From positions 114,535-178,534 of the forward strand of contig PMUI01000086.1 in NCBI GenBank assembly GCA_003166955.1: 64,000 bases of DNA, read 5' to 3'. The notes beneath the pieces are model-generated. The model was given only the letters and a program-made list of their open reading frames with translations. It did no database searches and was not told the origin of the DNA. The translations under genes were made by a program, and so were the position numbers. The DNA is from Acidobacterium sp. (GTDB lineage: Bacteria; Acidobacteriota; Terriglobia; Terriglobales; Acidobacteriaceae). Below, in pieces: positions 16,216 to 24,818 of this stretch (its first letter is position 1; the number at the start of each line of letters is the position of its first letter).

Positions 16216-17097
16216 CTAGCTGCAACCGAGGCTCCCGGTGGGGCAGAGGATGCGTTCGTGGCCGGGCTTGGGGAGCGGCTGCTGCTGGCTCGATGCGGGG
16301 ACGAGGCTGGTGGGTCCGTTGACGTTCGCTTCCTGGACCTGGAGCGGGCGCTGGAGGACCATTTCGACCTGGGTACCGGAAGGGATGTTGACGTCGGCGC
16401 CGCGAGTGAAGAGGGCGACGATGCCGGCGGCGGCGAGGCCCGCGGCGGCGCCTTCAAGACCCCCTGCGAGAGGGTGGCCGCCTTCGAGGCCGCCGATGGA
16501 GCCGATGGTGGCGCCGGTGGGCACGGCGACTTTGGCGGTCTCGGCGGCGTTATGACCCTTGTTGCTGCCGCCGTCCTGCTCGATGGTGCCTTCGTCGCCG
16601 TTGACCTTCTGATGTTCGGAGCCGGGCATGCTGTTGACGACGCCGGGAATTTCAACAACGGAGCCGTTGGGGAAGATCATTGAGGTGAAGTGCATGTTGA
16701 GCTGCGCCTTTTGCGCGCCGACACCGCGACCGGGGCGAACGACGCTGTCGACGACTCCCTGAACGTAAACGCCGGCGGGGATGACGACGCGGCTGCCGAC
16801 GACGACGGGGAAGGTGGAGTAGAGGTAAACGCCGTCACCGGGGCGGGCGCTTTTGGTGTTGACGGCGCTACGGGTTTCGAGGAGGACTTTGGTTCCGGCG
16901 GGGACGAGGATGATGTGGGGCGCGGGTGCTGCGACCGCGGCAGGAGCGTCGGCCGTGGATGCCGGCGGCGTTGCGGCGGCGGTTTGCGTTGGCGTGGGTG
17001 TGGCTTGCTGAGGGGGCGCGGAGGGCGGCATGTCCTGCGCGGCGGCGAGGGATCCGACGAGAAGGAGCGCGGTAAAGGCGACACGGGAACTGGTCAT
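16216..17097 (-). CDS. Secreted protein with possible VirB10/TrbI-like beta domain, unknown function
   Basis: The 293-residue product has a signal peptide (VAFTALLLVGSLAAA), a Pro/Ala/Thr-rich linker (about 20-60) and then HIILVPAGTKVLLETRSAVNT, VVVGSRVVIPAGVYVQGVV and a late IPSGTQVEMVLQRPLQV. Paired phrases of the type PAGT-x-hydrophobic resemble the VirB10/TrbI C-terminal barrel. A glycine/alanine-rich helical insertion (ATIGSIGGLEGG... to ALFTRG) lies between them and could sit in a membrane. No secretion-system genes are adjacent, so the resemblance may reflect only fold. An ATG at 17097 fits the signal peptide. Confidence 0.6.
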   Translation of the reverse strand: MTSSRVAFTALLLVGSLAAAQDMPPSAPPQQATPTPTQTAAATPPASTADAPAAVAAPAPHIILVPAGTKVLLETRSAVNTKSARPGDGVYLYSTFPVVVGSRVVIPAGVYVQGVVDSVVRPGRGVGAQKAQLNMHFTSMIFPNGSVVEIPGVVNSMPGSEHQKVNGDEGTIEQDGGSNKGHNAAETAKVAVPTGATIGSIGGLEGGHPLAGGLEGAAAGLAAAGIVALFTRGADVNIPSGTQVEMVLQRPLQVQEANVNGPTSLVPASSQQQPLPKPGHERILCPTGSLGCS

Positions 17098-17266
17098 CGA
17101 CGACCTCCGGGAGAGCCATCCTTATTGTGCACGATTGGAGATGGGCTGGCGGGCATAAATCCGCACTGACTCGAACGGACCAATCATTGGACCCGGGACC
17201 GCGTACCGGGGTGAGCAAGCACAGGGAACAAGAAACGGGCCAACGGCCGGTGGGGAGGCTGAGGCA

Positions 17267-17695
17267 CTATGCGGTGACTGGGGATTTGGCAGCGGCGATG
17301 GCCCAGGCGAAACAGGCGGCGATGAGGATTTCGGTAATGACGGGGATGAGGAAGAAGTACCTCAAAGAAATGATCGCGAGGGCGACATAGGCGATCAGGA
17401 ATGTGGTGAGGATAGGCCGGAGGCGGAGCGTGGCGCTTTTGGCGAGCGAGGCGAATTGCCAGAAGACGATGGATTCGTCGGTGAGAAAGATGGTGACCAT
17501 GAGGCCCATGCCGTGGTGGAAGTCCCAGAACGTGCGGGTGACGCCGAAGAAAGGGAACGGGTTCGTCTTCATCGCTTCGAGGGCGACGGTTGCGGGGCCG
17601 GGCGGCATGCTGCCGTAGACTCCGCCGACCGTGTGCAGGACAGCGTGGATAAGGCCGAGGACTGCGGCGACGCGGAGGGCGAGAACGGATTTCAT
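17267..17695 (-). CDS. Small integral membrane protein, unknown function
   Basis: The 142-residue product has about four hydrophobic helices: VLALRVAAVLGLIHAVLHTV, the GMGLMVTIFLTDESIVFWQF region, PILTTFLIAYVALAII, and PVITEILIAACFAWAIA. Conserved-looking polar spots are HTVGGVYG and RTFWDFHHGMG, whose paired histidines could bind a metal or haem. The gene sits 18 bp downstream of the large secreted-protein gene on the same strand and may be co-transcribed with it. I do not recognise a named function. Confidence 0.65.
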   Translation of the reverse strand: MKSVLALRVAAVLGLIHAVLHTVGGVYGSMPPGPATVALEAMKTNPFPFFGVTRTFWDFHHGMGLMVTIFLTDESIVFWQFASLAKSATLRLRPILTTFLIAYVALAIISLRYFFLIPVITEILIAACFAWAIAAAKSPVTA

Positions 17696-17713
17696 GCGGT
17701 GGCTCCTGCTGGG

Positions 17714-19588
17714 TCAGTTCAGCGGTGTGGAGTTGTGCAGATCGAGGGTCACGGTGTTGGGGCCGGGGTGGAGATGGACGGGTTGCTCCCAGGCGACGAC
17801 CTTATTGTTGCCGACGTTTGCGGAAATCATGAGGTAGTAGGTTCCGGCGGGCACGGCGGGGAAGGTGGCTCCGCCATTGGCGTCAGCGCGCATGGTACCG
17901 GCGGAGTCCGCCTGGATGGCGGCTACGATCTTCTGGCAGTCGGGGGTGCGATTGCCGCAGGCGAGGCCGAGGACTTTGTGCGCGGAGGAGTCGGGAGGGA
18001 CGGGGACGGTGCGGGCGACGGTGTCGCTGAAGCTGTCGCGGAGAAGGATGTAAGGATGGGTGGCGAGCGGGTTGGGCTGGCCGGGTTGCGGCGGGATTCC
18101 GGAGACGATGGAGAGCGTGGCGTTGGCGGGGCCGCTGGGTACATTGAGTGGCGCAGAAGGTGCAGTGCTGGGTGCTGAAGCTGCGAGCATGCTGGCGGCT
18201 CCGCCGCTGGCAGGGATGGTCTTGCTGGGTGTGAGGACCGCGAGATTGCAGGTCTGTTCGTAGGGCGCGAAGGTGAAGTCGTCGTTTTCATTTTGGCCGA
18301 CGATGCGGCGACCGTGGACCTGCCAGGGGCCGGAGCCTGGATCGAGGGAGCCATCAGGGTGGTAGGCGATGGTGAGGGGGTGGTCCGGCGCGTCGATTTT
18401 GATGAGTGTGCGGGGGCCGTCGGCGTGAACTGTATAAGGATAGGCGCGGGCGGCGTCGGGTCCGCAGCCAAGGATGGCGGATTCGGGGAAGAACTGGATG
18501 CTGAAGCCGGTGGAAGCGGCGAAGATGCCGTGCATGCGGATGCCGGGCGGGGTGGGCGGACCTTTGTCGCCGCCGAAGGCGGTTTTGAGGAGGTCGGTTG
18601 CCATGGTTTCAACGCCGGTGCCAGCGCCTTTGGAGGATAGATTGAGCGCGGGGCAGGTGGCGCGTCGCGAGGCGAAGGTGGTGTGGCCCGCATTGGCACT
18701 GCCGGATACTCGGTTGCCGGCCGAATCGTAGAGGTTGCCGAACTGGTCCTTCTGGGTGGCGTTCGTGGGCGCGTCGCTTTTGTAGCCGCTGGCGACGACG
18801 CCGTCGATGGTGACAGGGCCAGGGCCGACGATGGCGCCGTCGGCTTTGAAGGTGAGGACGAGGGGCCTGGGTGTGGTGTCGATGATGAGCGCGGTGTGGT
18901 CGGGCTCGAACTTGATGGTGTAGTTGTGCTGGTCGGGGGAGAGGAAGGCGCAGTTGACGAGCACGCCGTCGGTGATGAAGTCGAGACGCCAGTTGCCGGG
19001 GCCCTCAAAGACGCCTGCCATGTTGGGGCCGGGCGCGGATTGCTTGTCGGCGCCGGGGAGGACGGAGGAGATCATCGAACTGAAGGCACCGAGGAGGGAG
19101 TTGCCGGTGCAGGAAGAGGGCAGGCGACCGGAGGTGATGCAGCGATTCATCTGGCGCTGCTCGGGGGTCATGGTTTGCGTGTTGATGTTGACGGGCTGGG
19201 TCTGACTGCCGGCGGGGGGCGCGGCTGCGGGTTGCGGATTGGCTTTGGCGACGGCGGCGGCGTAGAGTTCCTGCTGCTTTTTCTGGAAGGCCTGGGCGTT
19301 GGCGAGTTCTTTGGCGGAGGGCTGCTGGCAGGTGGGGAGGAGTTTCCTGAGGGCTCCGCGGGTGAGGTAGGTGTAGCTGTTGAAGCCGGTGGGGGTGAGG
19401 TGGTCGGGGTGGGCGACCATGCAGGTGGAGGTGTCGGAGGTGTCGCGGATGTTGCAGTTCTCGACGTAGATGTGCTCGCCGTTGCAGACGTAGGTGACGC
19501 CGATGGGGATGTCCTGGGCGTGGGCGATGGTGAGGGCCGGGGTTAAGACGGCGAGGACCAGCGGAAAGACGGAGCGACGGAGCGACAT
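17714..19588 (-). CDS. Large secreted protein of unknown function
   Basis: The 624-residue product has a signal peptide (VFPLVLAVLTPALTIAHA). Residues about 25-75 hold a Cys-containing small domain (VTYVCNGEHIYVENCNIRD...TCMVAHP). A Gln/Pro-rich linker follows, then two similar beta-rich repeats: the first has AGVFEGPGNWRLDFITDGVLVNC and the second HGIFAASTGFSIQFFPESAILGC, each beginning a block of about 130 residues. The C-terminal third has a transthyretin/CNA-B-like segment (PAGTYYLMISANVGNNKVVAW). This suggests an extracytoplasmic binding or structural protein. No enzyme motif was found. It is probably transcribed with the small membrane protein at 17267-17695. Confidence 0.65.
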   Translation of the reverse strand: MSLRRSVFPLVLAVLTPALTIAHAQDIPIGVTYVCNGEHIYVENCNIRDTSDTSTCMVAHPDHLTPTGFNSYTYLTRGALRKLLPTCQQPSAKELANAQAFQKKQQELYAAAVAKANPQPAAAPPAGSQTQPVNINTQTMTPEQRQMNRCITSGRLPSSCTGNSLLGAFSSMISSVLPGADKQSAPGPNMAGVFEGPGNWRLDFITDGVLVNCAFLSPDQHNYTIKFEPDHTALIIDTTPRPLVLTFKADGAIVGPGPVTIDGVVASGYKSDAPTNATQKDQFGNLYDSAGNRVSGSANAGHTTFASRRATCPALNLSSKGAGTGVETMATDLLKTAFGGDKGPPTPPGIRMHGIFAASTGFSIQFFPESAILGCGPDAARAYPYTVHADGPRTLIKIDAPDHPLTIAYHPDGSLDPGSGPWQVHGRRIVGQNENDDFTFAPYEQTCNLAVLTPSKTIPASGGAASMLAASAPSTAPSAPLNVPSGPANATLSIVSGIPPQPGQPNPLATHPYILLRDSFSDTVARTVPVPPDSSAHKVLGLACGNRTPDCQKIVAAIQADSAGTMRADANGGATFPAVPAGTYYLMISANVGNNKVVAWEQPVHLHPGPNTVTLDLHNSTPLN

Positions 19589-19704
19589 CGAGACCTCCGA
19601 ATACGGATCGGGCCCGGGGAGGAGAAGAGTGCTGATGGTAAAACGGGGCGCGGCGGTAGGGCAAGACCGTTGTGGGGGCGGACGCGGGATGGGCGGGATC
19701 GATT

Positions 19705-20566
19705 CTAAGGATGGACGGCGATGTTATCGACGGAAACCACGACGCACTCTTCGTTGTTTCCGGCATTGTGACGGCAGTTTTCGAGGGCTTTGTGGCGGGC
19801 GTCGTCGATGTTGATTTGCGCGACGGCGAGGCCGAAGGAATGGGCTGAGGTGGCGAAGGCTTTGTGCGGCCCGAGGAGGAGGTACGACTCGAAGGCATGC
19901 TGGCCGTTTTCGCTGAGGCCGGGCGGAGGCGGGATATCGGGCGGCTTGATTTCGGGAAGCGGCTCGGGCAGTGGGTTGAGCTGATGCGCGGTGAGGAAGG
20001 CGTCGACGGTGTCGGACCAGGCGCTAACGTGGCGGAAGAGGGAGTGGCCGTCGTCGCCGATGGGAGGGGCGAGGACAAACTGGTCGTTGCCGCCCTGGGA
20101 GCGGAAGGCGGTGTCGAATTTCTGCGCGAGCGTTAGGTTGGGCGCGGGCAAAATCCATGGCGATGCGGAGGTCCTGCGCGGCGTATTCCGCGGAGGCCTG
20201 GTAGTCGGTGGCGGGGCAGCGTCCGGCGTGGCGGCCGTCCTGCTCGCCGCCGGAGTGGCCATAGCCGCGGCGCACGACGACGACGACAACCCAGCCGCGG
20301 CGCGCGAACCACTGCGCCTGCGGAAGAAACGCCCAGGGCGTGACTTCGGCATGCTCCTCGGGTTTGCGCGAGGAGCCGTGCGTCATGACAACGAGCGGAT
20401 GCTTGCCGGGCAGGTCGGCATAGACGAGCAGAGCGTCGAGGCCATTGGGTGCGGCTTGGGTCCACGGGATGAAGACTTCGCGCTCGATATAGTGCGGCGC
20501 GGCGGGGGCTTGCGCTCGGGCGCCGAGGCAGACGAGAAGGAGCAGCAGCGGGCAGCAGTTGCGCAC
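19705..20566 (-). pseudogene. Broken secreted alpha/beta hydrolase (internal deletion plus frameshift)
   Basis: The first part (20566 to about 20140) encodes a signal peptide, then LVVMTHGSSRKPEEHAEVTP and WVVVVVVRRGYGHSGG, the oxyanion-hole and early strands of an alpha/beta hydrolase, up to DLRIAMDFARAQPN. The rest of the domain resumes in another frame (about 20140 to 19705) with TLAQKFDTAFRSQGG and PPIGDDGHSLFRH, the helix and catalytic-histidine region. The stretch between, which should carry the GxSxGG nucleophile and the catalytic acid (roughly 100 residues in relatives), is missing. The tail ends with ALENCRHNAGNNEECVVVSV, which resembles a DUF4189-like cysteine domain. An intact enzyme cannot be made. 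Confidence 0.75.
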
Positions 20567-20599
20567 AGAAAGACTGTACAGCGGCTGCCGGTTGGGAAG

Positions 20600-20902
20600 T
20601 TAAGCAGCGGTTTCGGTGACGACTGTGCCGGTTTCGGCAGCGTCGGTCGCGTCGTTGCTGGCGAGGATGGTGACGATCTGGGCGAAGGGGATGAAGAAGG
20701 CTGAGGGGGTGGCGGGCTTGACGCGGAAGCGGTCGGCGATACGGTTGGCTGCTTCCTCGCTTTCGATCCAGATGCCGGAGGGTTCGACGCCGACGAGGGT
20801 GACGGTTTCGAGCTTGGCCTGATTTTTATCCCCGCTGTCGAGGAGTTTAGGGCCGAGGACGACAATCTTGCGGCGGATCAACTTCGAGAGCTGCATATCC
20901 AT
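20600..20902 (-). CDS. Small cytoplasmic protein of unknown function
   Basis: The product of about 100 residues (MDMQLSKLIRRKIVVLG...) has a compact beta-rich look: KLETVTLVGVEPSGIWIESEEAA followed by ATPSAFFIPFAQIVTILAS, which resembles a small Sm-like or SH3-like barrel. No signal peptide. The start is not settled: ATGs at 20902 and 20896 give a normal protein, while an in-frame ATG at 20983 would place the N-terminus inside the paired palindromes. None has a clear ribosome site. Function is unknown. Confidence 0.55.
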   Translation of the reverse strand: MDMQLSKLIRRKIVVLGPKLLDSGDKNQAKLETVTLVGVEPSGIWIESEEAANRIADRFRVKPATPSAFFIPFAQIVTILASNDATDAAETGTVVTETAA

Positions 20903-20972
20903 GCTGTATGCAGACGCACGGGTGGGCAGTTGAGTTGGCTGGGCGTGGTTGGCAGGTCGGAGCGGAGAGCGC

Positions 20973-21008
20973 GTGTCAGACATGACACAGCCGTGTCTGA
21001 CGCGACAC
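20973..21008. promoter_or_regulatory. Two GTGTC-N6-GACAC palindromes 20 bp apart
   Basis: GTGTC-N6-GACAC occurs at 20973-20988 and again at 20993-21008, so the two dyads are 20 bp apart, close to two helical turns. They lie between divergent genes (20600-20902 and the L,D-transpeptidase at 21114). This is the layout of a cooperative operator. Each contains a GTCNGAC core, a word concentrated in the following 7 kb. Confidence 0.5.
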
Positions 21009-21113
21009 GCGAGTGGGCTGGTGCTGCGTAGCTAAGGTCATTGTTTTCTGCTGGGACGGAGATGGTCCGGCGAGTGCAATTTGTCGCGGCGCAAGCGCAG
21101 ACGAGGCGACAAG

Positions 21114-21858
21114 ATGAACGACCTGAAGAAAACGATGATTGCAGCGAGCTGCCTGATTCTCCCGGTGTTGCCGGTTGCGGCGCAGACAAGAACGAACAAG
21201 GTGGACGCGGTTCCGGTAGCTGTCACGACGGCGGCGCCCGTGTCTGACACGCGTCGGACGGCGTCGGACGGCGTCGGACGTCGATCTAAAGGGGACTGCC
21301 GTTCGTCGGACAGGACCTGCGGCGACGCGGGTGATCGTGGTGAGCCTCGAGGATCGGCGGCTGGCGCTGGTCGAAGACGGCGCGGTGAAGAAGGTCTACA
21401 GGGTCGCCGTCGGACGGGATACGACGCCGAGTCCGACGGGGACTTTCACGATTGTGCAGCGGGTGGAGAACCCGACCTACTACCAAGAGGGCCAGGTGGT
21501 GCCTCCGGGGCCGGGGAATCCGGTGGGCACGCGGTGGATGGGGCTCGACAAAAAGGGCTATGGGATTCACGGGACGAACCGGCCGCGGTCGATTGGGAAG
21601 GCTGCGTCGCACGGATGCATTCGGATGCGGCAGGAGGATCTCGAGGAGTTGTTTGCGGAGGTGCGGAGTGGCGACCAGGTGGAGATCGTTGGAGAACGTG
21701 ACGAGGAGACCGCAGCGATTTTTGGTGGAGCGCCTGCGGTGCCGGGTACGGCGGCTACTGCACAGACGGTGGTGGCAGACGCCGGGACCGAGCAGAATCC
21801 GGCAGCGGTTGCCACCAGTGCGGTGACGGTGAGCGCGGTTGTTCCGGTGAGTGAGTAA
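21114..21858 (+). CDS. L,D-transpeptidase (YkuD domain) with signal peptide out of frame by a 10-bp repeat
   Basis: The catalytic domain (from about 21283) contains HGTNRP and SHGCIRM, the His and Cys motifs of YkuD-type L,D-transpeptidases, which make 3-3 crosslinks in peptidoglycan or attach proteins to it. The export signal is encoded upstream from an ATG at 21114 (GAGG seven bases before): MNDLKKTMIAASCLILPVLP with an Ala-Gln cut site. The two parts are in different frames. Between them lie three copies of gcgtcggacg (21251-21280); removing one copy joins the frames with no stop, reading TRRTASDVDLKGTAVRR. As written, the catalytic domain could only start internally, for example at the GTG at 21331, without a signal. 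Either phase variation, a real mutation or a sequence error explains this. Confidence 0.75.
21251..21280. repeat. Three tandem copies of a 10-bp unit inside a gene
   Basis: gcgtcggacg is present at 21251, 21261 and 21271, without mismatch. Because 10 is not a multiple of three, each gain or loss shifts the reading frame of the L,D-transpeptidase gene. Two copies give an open frame from signal peptide to catalytic domain. Confidence 0.9.
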
Positions 21859-21883
21859 GCACGCGAGGAAAGGAGGATCGCCA

Positions 21884-22063
21884 ATGGAACTATTTGCGGA
21901 AGCGCTAAGTGTGGTGGGGGCGATGCTGCTGAGCGTCTCGTGCGGACTGCTGCTGGAGGAGTTGCTGTTTGGGGGTCTGGTCCGGCTGTTTATCGCTCAG
22001 CGGCCGGTGGCCAGTGTTGCAACGGAGCGAACGGGAACGGGGGAGAAGCCATGCTTGCGCTGA
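21884..22063 (+). CDS. 59-residue membrane micro-protein encoded before the SPFH gene
   Basis: The product (MELFAEALSVVGAMLLSVSC...) has one or two short hydrophobic helices between residues about 8 and 45 and a polar tail. It starts at an ATG preceded by an ideal AAAGGAGG at 21870-21877 and overlaps the start of the SPFH gene by 13 bases, so translation of the two is probably coupled. SPFH proteins often have a small membrane partner (commonly NfeD-like); this one is not NfeD-like by sequence. A partner or anchor role is inferred from position only. Confidence 0.65.
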   Translation: MELFAEALSVVGAMLLSVSCGLLLEELLFGGLVRLFIAQRPVASVATERTGTGEKPCLR

Positions 22064-23397
22064 AGGACCTGCTGATCGCCGCGGGAGTGCTGTTTCTGGC
22101 TGCCGCATTTGCCATCACTTTGTATGACCTGTGGAGGATGTACGAACAACGGCGGAAGCTGCCGGAAAGTGCCGATGGGGTGACGGAGATGGAGCCGGTG
22201 CCGATTCGGTGGCGGGGTTCCGTACTGATGATCGTGGTTGCTTGTGTACCGCGGTTGATCGCCGACAGCATTGTGGTGATCCCGGCGGGGATGGGCGGCG
22301 TGCGCGTGAGTGAGTTGCGCGGCACGCTGCCGGGGACGCTGTATGCCGGGGCGCATTTTGTCCCGCCGATGATGGAGAGCGTGGAGATGTTTGATCTGCG
22401 GGACAAGCTGTTTACGGCGGGAGTCGTCGAGGGAGCGGGAGTGACGAAGACGGCAGCGGAGCCACAACCTCTCGATGTGCAGTCGAAGGAGGGCCTGAAC
22501 ATTGGGCTGGCGATCACGGTGCGGTATAGGCTCGATCCGCACAGGCTCGACTACATCGAGAGCCACCTGCCGCAGCCGGTGGATTCGCAGATGGTGCCGG
22601 CGGTGGTGGCGAGCGCGTGGCGTGAGCTGACGCCAGGGTACACGGTGCGGGAGATATTCAGCTCGGACCGCGAGGAGGTGCGGCGGCAGGCGGCGGGGGT
22701 GATCACGAAGAAGCTGGGGGCGGACGGGATCATCGTTGAAGAGGTGATGCTGCGGAATATCCAGCTGCCGCCGGAGTACGCGAAAGGCCTGGAGGATTTG
22801 CTGCTGAAGGAGCAGGAAGACGATCAGCTGACGGTGCAGACGGACATGCAGCAGAAGCAGGTGCGCATTGCGGAGCTGCAGGCCGAGGCAGAGGCGGCGC
22901 AGAAGGTGAAGCAGGCTGAGGGCGACGCGCACGCCAGGGTGGTGGAGGCGAAGGGCGAGGCGGACGCGATGCAGTACACGCTGCCGCTGAAGCAGAAGCA
23001 GATTGAGCAATCGAAGCTGGAGGCGCAGGCGCGCAAGGAGGCGACGATCGAGAACGCGGATGCCGAGGCGCAGGCCAAGGTGATCGACAGCAAAGCGGAG
23101 CTGCAGCGCCGCAATCTGCTGACGGACGCGGAGGCGAACCGGATTCGGGTGACGGCGGCGGCTGACGCGGAGCGGATGCAGAGCGAGGCGAAGCTGCTGA
23201 ACCAGTCTCCACTGCTGATCAACAAAATTATTGCGGAGCGTTTGTCGGACAAGATTCAGATGGTGATGGTGCCGTCGGACGGGAAGTTTTTCTTCGCGAA
23301 TGATGTTTTTAAAGGACTAGCCGTCCAGGCGGACGCGCCTTCGGCGCAAAACCAAGGGCCTGCAGAGCCGGGGAATGCGGCTGCGAATCGGAATTAA
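22051..23397 (+). CDS. SPFH/band 7 membrane protein
   Basis: The 448-residue protein starts with a membrane helix (LLIAAGVLFLAAAFAITLY) and a second hydrophobic stretch (SVLMIVVACVPRLIA). The SPFH domain follows: VVIPAGMGGVRVSELRG, then QSKEGLNIGLAITVRYRLDP and VEEVMLRNIQLPPEYAKG. A long coiled coil (about 250-390), rich in Ala, Glu and Gln, leads to LLINKIIAERLSDKIQ. These proteins form large membrane-associated rings or microdomains and often work with proteases. Here the neighbours are an L,D-transpeptidase and a sensor system, which suggests an envelope-stress or cell-wall role. The start ATG is preceded by GGGAG. Confidence 0.85.
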   Translation: MLALKDLLIAAGVLFLAAAFAITLYDLWRMYEQRRKLPESADGVTEMEPVPIRWRGSVLMIVVACVPRLIADSIVVIPAGMGGVRVSELRGTLPGTLYAGAHFVPPMMESVEMFDLRDKLFTAGVVEGAGVTKTAAEPQPLDVQSKEGLNIGLAITVRYRLDPHRLDYIESHLPQPVDSQMVPAVVASAWRELTPGYTVREIFSSDREEVRRQAAGVITKKLGADGIIVEEVMLRNIQLPPEYAKGLEDLLLKEQEDDQLTVQTDMQQKQVRIAELQAEAEAAQKVKQAEGDAHARVVEAKGEADAMQYTLPLKQKQIEQSKLEAQARKEATIENADAEAQAKVIDSKAELQRRNLLTDAEANRIRVTAAADAERMQSEAKLLNQSPLLINKIIAERLSDKIQMVMVPSDGKFFFANDVFKGLAVQADAPSAQNQGPAEPGNAAANRN

Positions 23398-23468
23398 CTC
23401 GCCGTGTGAGAGAGCGAGAGACCAGCCCGGCTTGTTCAGAACAGGCTCATGAGGGCTGGCGTTGAGGA

Positions 23469-23502
23469 CCACCTCGGCTGTGACTGCCTGCAGCCGAGGT
23501 GG
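23469..23502 (+). terminator. Strong hairpin after the SPFH gene
   Basis: CCACCTCGGCTG pairs perfectly with CAGCCGAGGTGG (12 bp) across a 10-base loop. It is followed by ACTTTCGT and not a clean T-run, so it is a weak intrinsic terminator at best, or an RNA processing or stability element between the SPFH gene and the coupled genes starting at 23523. Confidence 0.5.
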
Positions 23503-23522
23503 ACTTTCGTGGGAGAAGGACG

Positions 23523-24818
23523 ATGAAGAGCGCGCGATATAATCCGCCCCAGCGAATGATGGACAAGATGCGTTGGGCTGTGTTGGTCGCCGCGCTGGTG
23601 GGCCTGCTGCCGGCGGCGCACGCGGGGAACTGGGAGCAGCCGGCGGGCGATCTGGCGAAGCAGATTGCAGCGCTGGCGGGGCCGGGACTGGCGCGACTGA
23701 CGATTCGTAACGAATCGAGTTTGACGGCGGGGGAAATCCCGGCGATCCGTCGTCTGCTGGAGCGCGATCTGCGCGGGTTCGGTGTTGTGACGGGCGGCAG
23801 TGACAGCGCGACGCTGATCGGGACTCTGATCAGGGTGACGCTTTCAGAGAATTTGCAGGGAGGGTTGTGGGTCGCCGAGGTGCTGGAGGGGACCGAGACG
23901 CGCGTGACGATGCTGCCGGTTTCGTTGGGCGCAGCGGCGGCAGTGTCGAGTGGCCCCGCGCTGACGCTGCGGCGAACGCTGATGATCACGGAGACGGAGC
24001 CGGTGCTCGACGCGCAGTTGTTTTCTGTGGGGACTTTGCAGCGGCTGGTCGTGCTGGAGCCGGAGCGCGTCGTGACATATATAAGGAGTGCGCCGGTGCT
24101 CGGGTCGGGGATGGCGAGCGGAAGTTGGGTCGAGGACCAGCGATTCGTGATCGCCGCTGGCCGGCCGCTGCCGCGCGATGTGCGGGGAGAGCTGGTGGCG
24201 GCGCCGGATCATCTGTTCGAGGCGTATTTGCCGGGGGTGATGTGCAGCGGGACCAATACGGGGGCGCAGATTGCTGTGGCTTGCGCGGACAGCGATGATC
24301 CGTGGCCGATAACGGGGTCCGTTGGCGGGGCGGTTGGGCAGCGCGCGTTCTACAACGCTCTGCGAGATTTCTTCACCGGGGTGCTGGCTCCGGGGTTCGG
24401 GATGGAGTTGCCGTCGTTTTATGGGGCGTCCGGCATTCCGCGTCCGACGGGGACGGGGCTGCTGTTGAACACCGTCGATGGCCGGGTGATGCTGATCGAG
24501 AACAACGGAGTGAAGGCGGTGAGCGGGGCGAATGACTGGGGCAGCGACTTTGCGGTGGTCCGGTCGGAGTGCGGGTCGGGGGTGCAGGTGCTGGTGTCGG
24601 GATCGGGAGCGGCTGCCGGGGGCGACAGTCTGCGGGCGTATGAGCTTGTCGGACGCGAGGCGATTGCGGTGAGTGCGCCTTTGCCGGTCGAGGGAGCTGT
24701 GGTGGCGATGCATGCGTCGGAGAACGGAACCAGTGCGGGGACGGGAGCGACGGTCGTTGTCCGACGCGATGCGCCATTGCGCTATGAGGTGTGGGATGGA
24801 TCGGCGCTTTGTAATTAG
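23523..24818 (+). CDS. Secreted protein of unknown function, first gene of a coupled four-gene set
   Basis: The 431-residue product has a signal peptide after a basic leader (MRWAVLVAALVGLLPAAHAG). The N-terminal half contains DLAKQIAALAGPGLARLTIRN and GTLIRVTLSENLQGGLWVAEV, a pattern seen in proteins that assemble a penalty or score-like periplasmic domain but with no named family. The C-terminal half has repeated Gly-rich beta segments (GTGLLLNTVDGRVMLIENNG) that could form a small propeller. Cysteines at MCSGTNTGAQIAVACAD may form a disulfide. AAGGA precedes the ATG at 23523. It overlaps the next gene by 23 bases. Its genomic coupling to a solute-binding protein and NtrY/NtrC suggests a sensory or cell-surface role. 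Confidence 0.65.
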   Translation: MKSARYNPPQRMMDKMRWAVLVAALVGLLPAAHAGNWEQPAGDLAKQIAALAGPGLARLTIRNESSLTAGEIPAIRRLLERDLRGFGVVTGGSDSATLIGTLIRVTLSENLQGGLWVAEVLEGTETRVTMLPVSLGAAAAVSSGPALTLRRTLMITETEPVLDAQLFSVGTLQRLVVLEPERVVTYIRSAPVLGSGMASGSWVEDQRFVIAAGRPLPRDVRGELVAAPDHLFEAYLPGVMCSGTNTGAQIAVACADSDDPWPITGSVGGAVGQRAFYNALRDFFTGVLAPGFGMELPSFYGASGIPRPTGTGLLLNTVDGRVMLIENNGVKAVSGANDWGSDFAVVRSECGSGVQVLVSGSGAAAGGDSLRAYELVGREAIAVSAPLPVEGAVVAMHASENGTSAGTGATVVVRRDAPLRYEVWDGSALCN

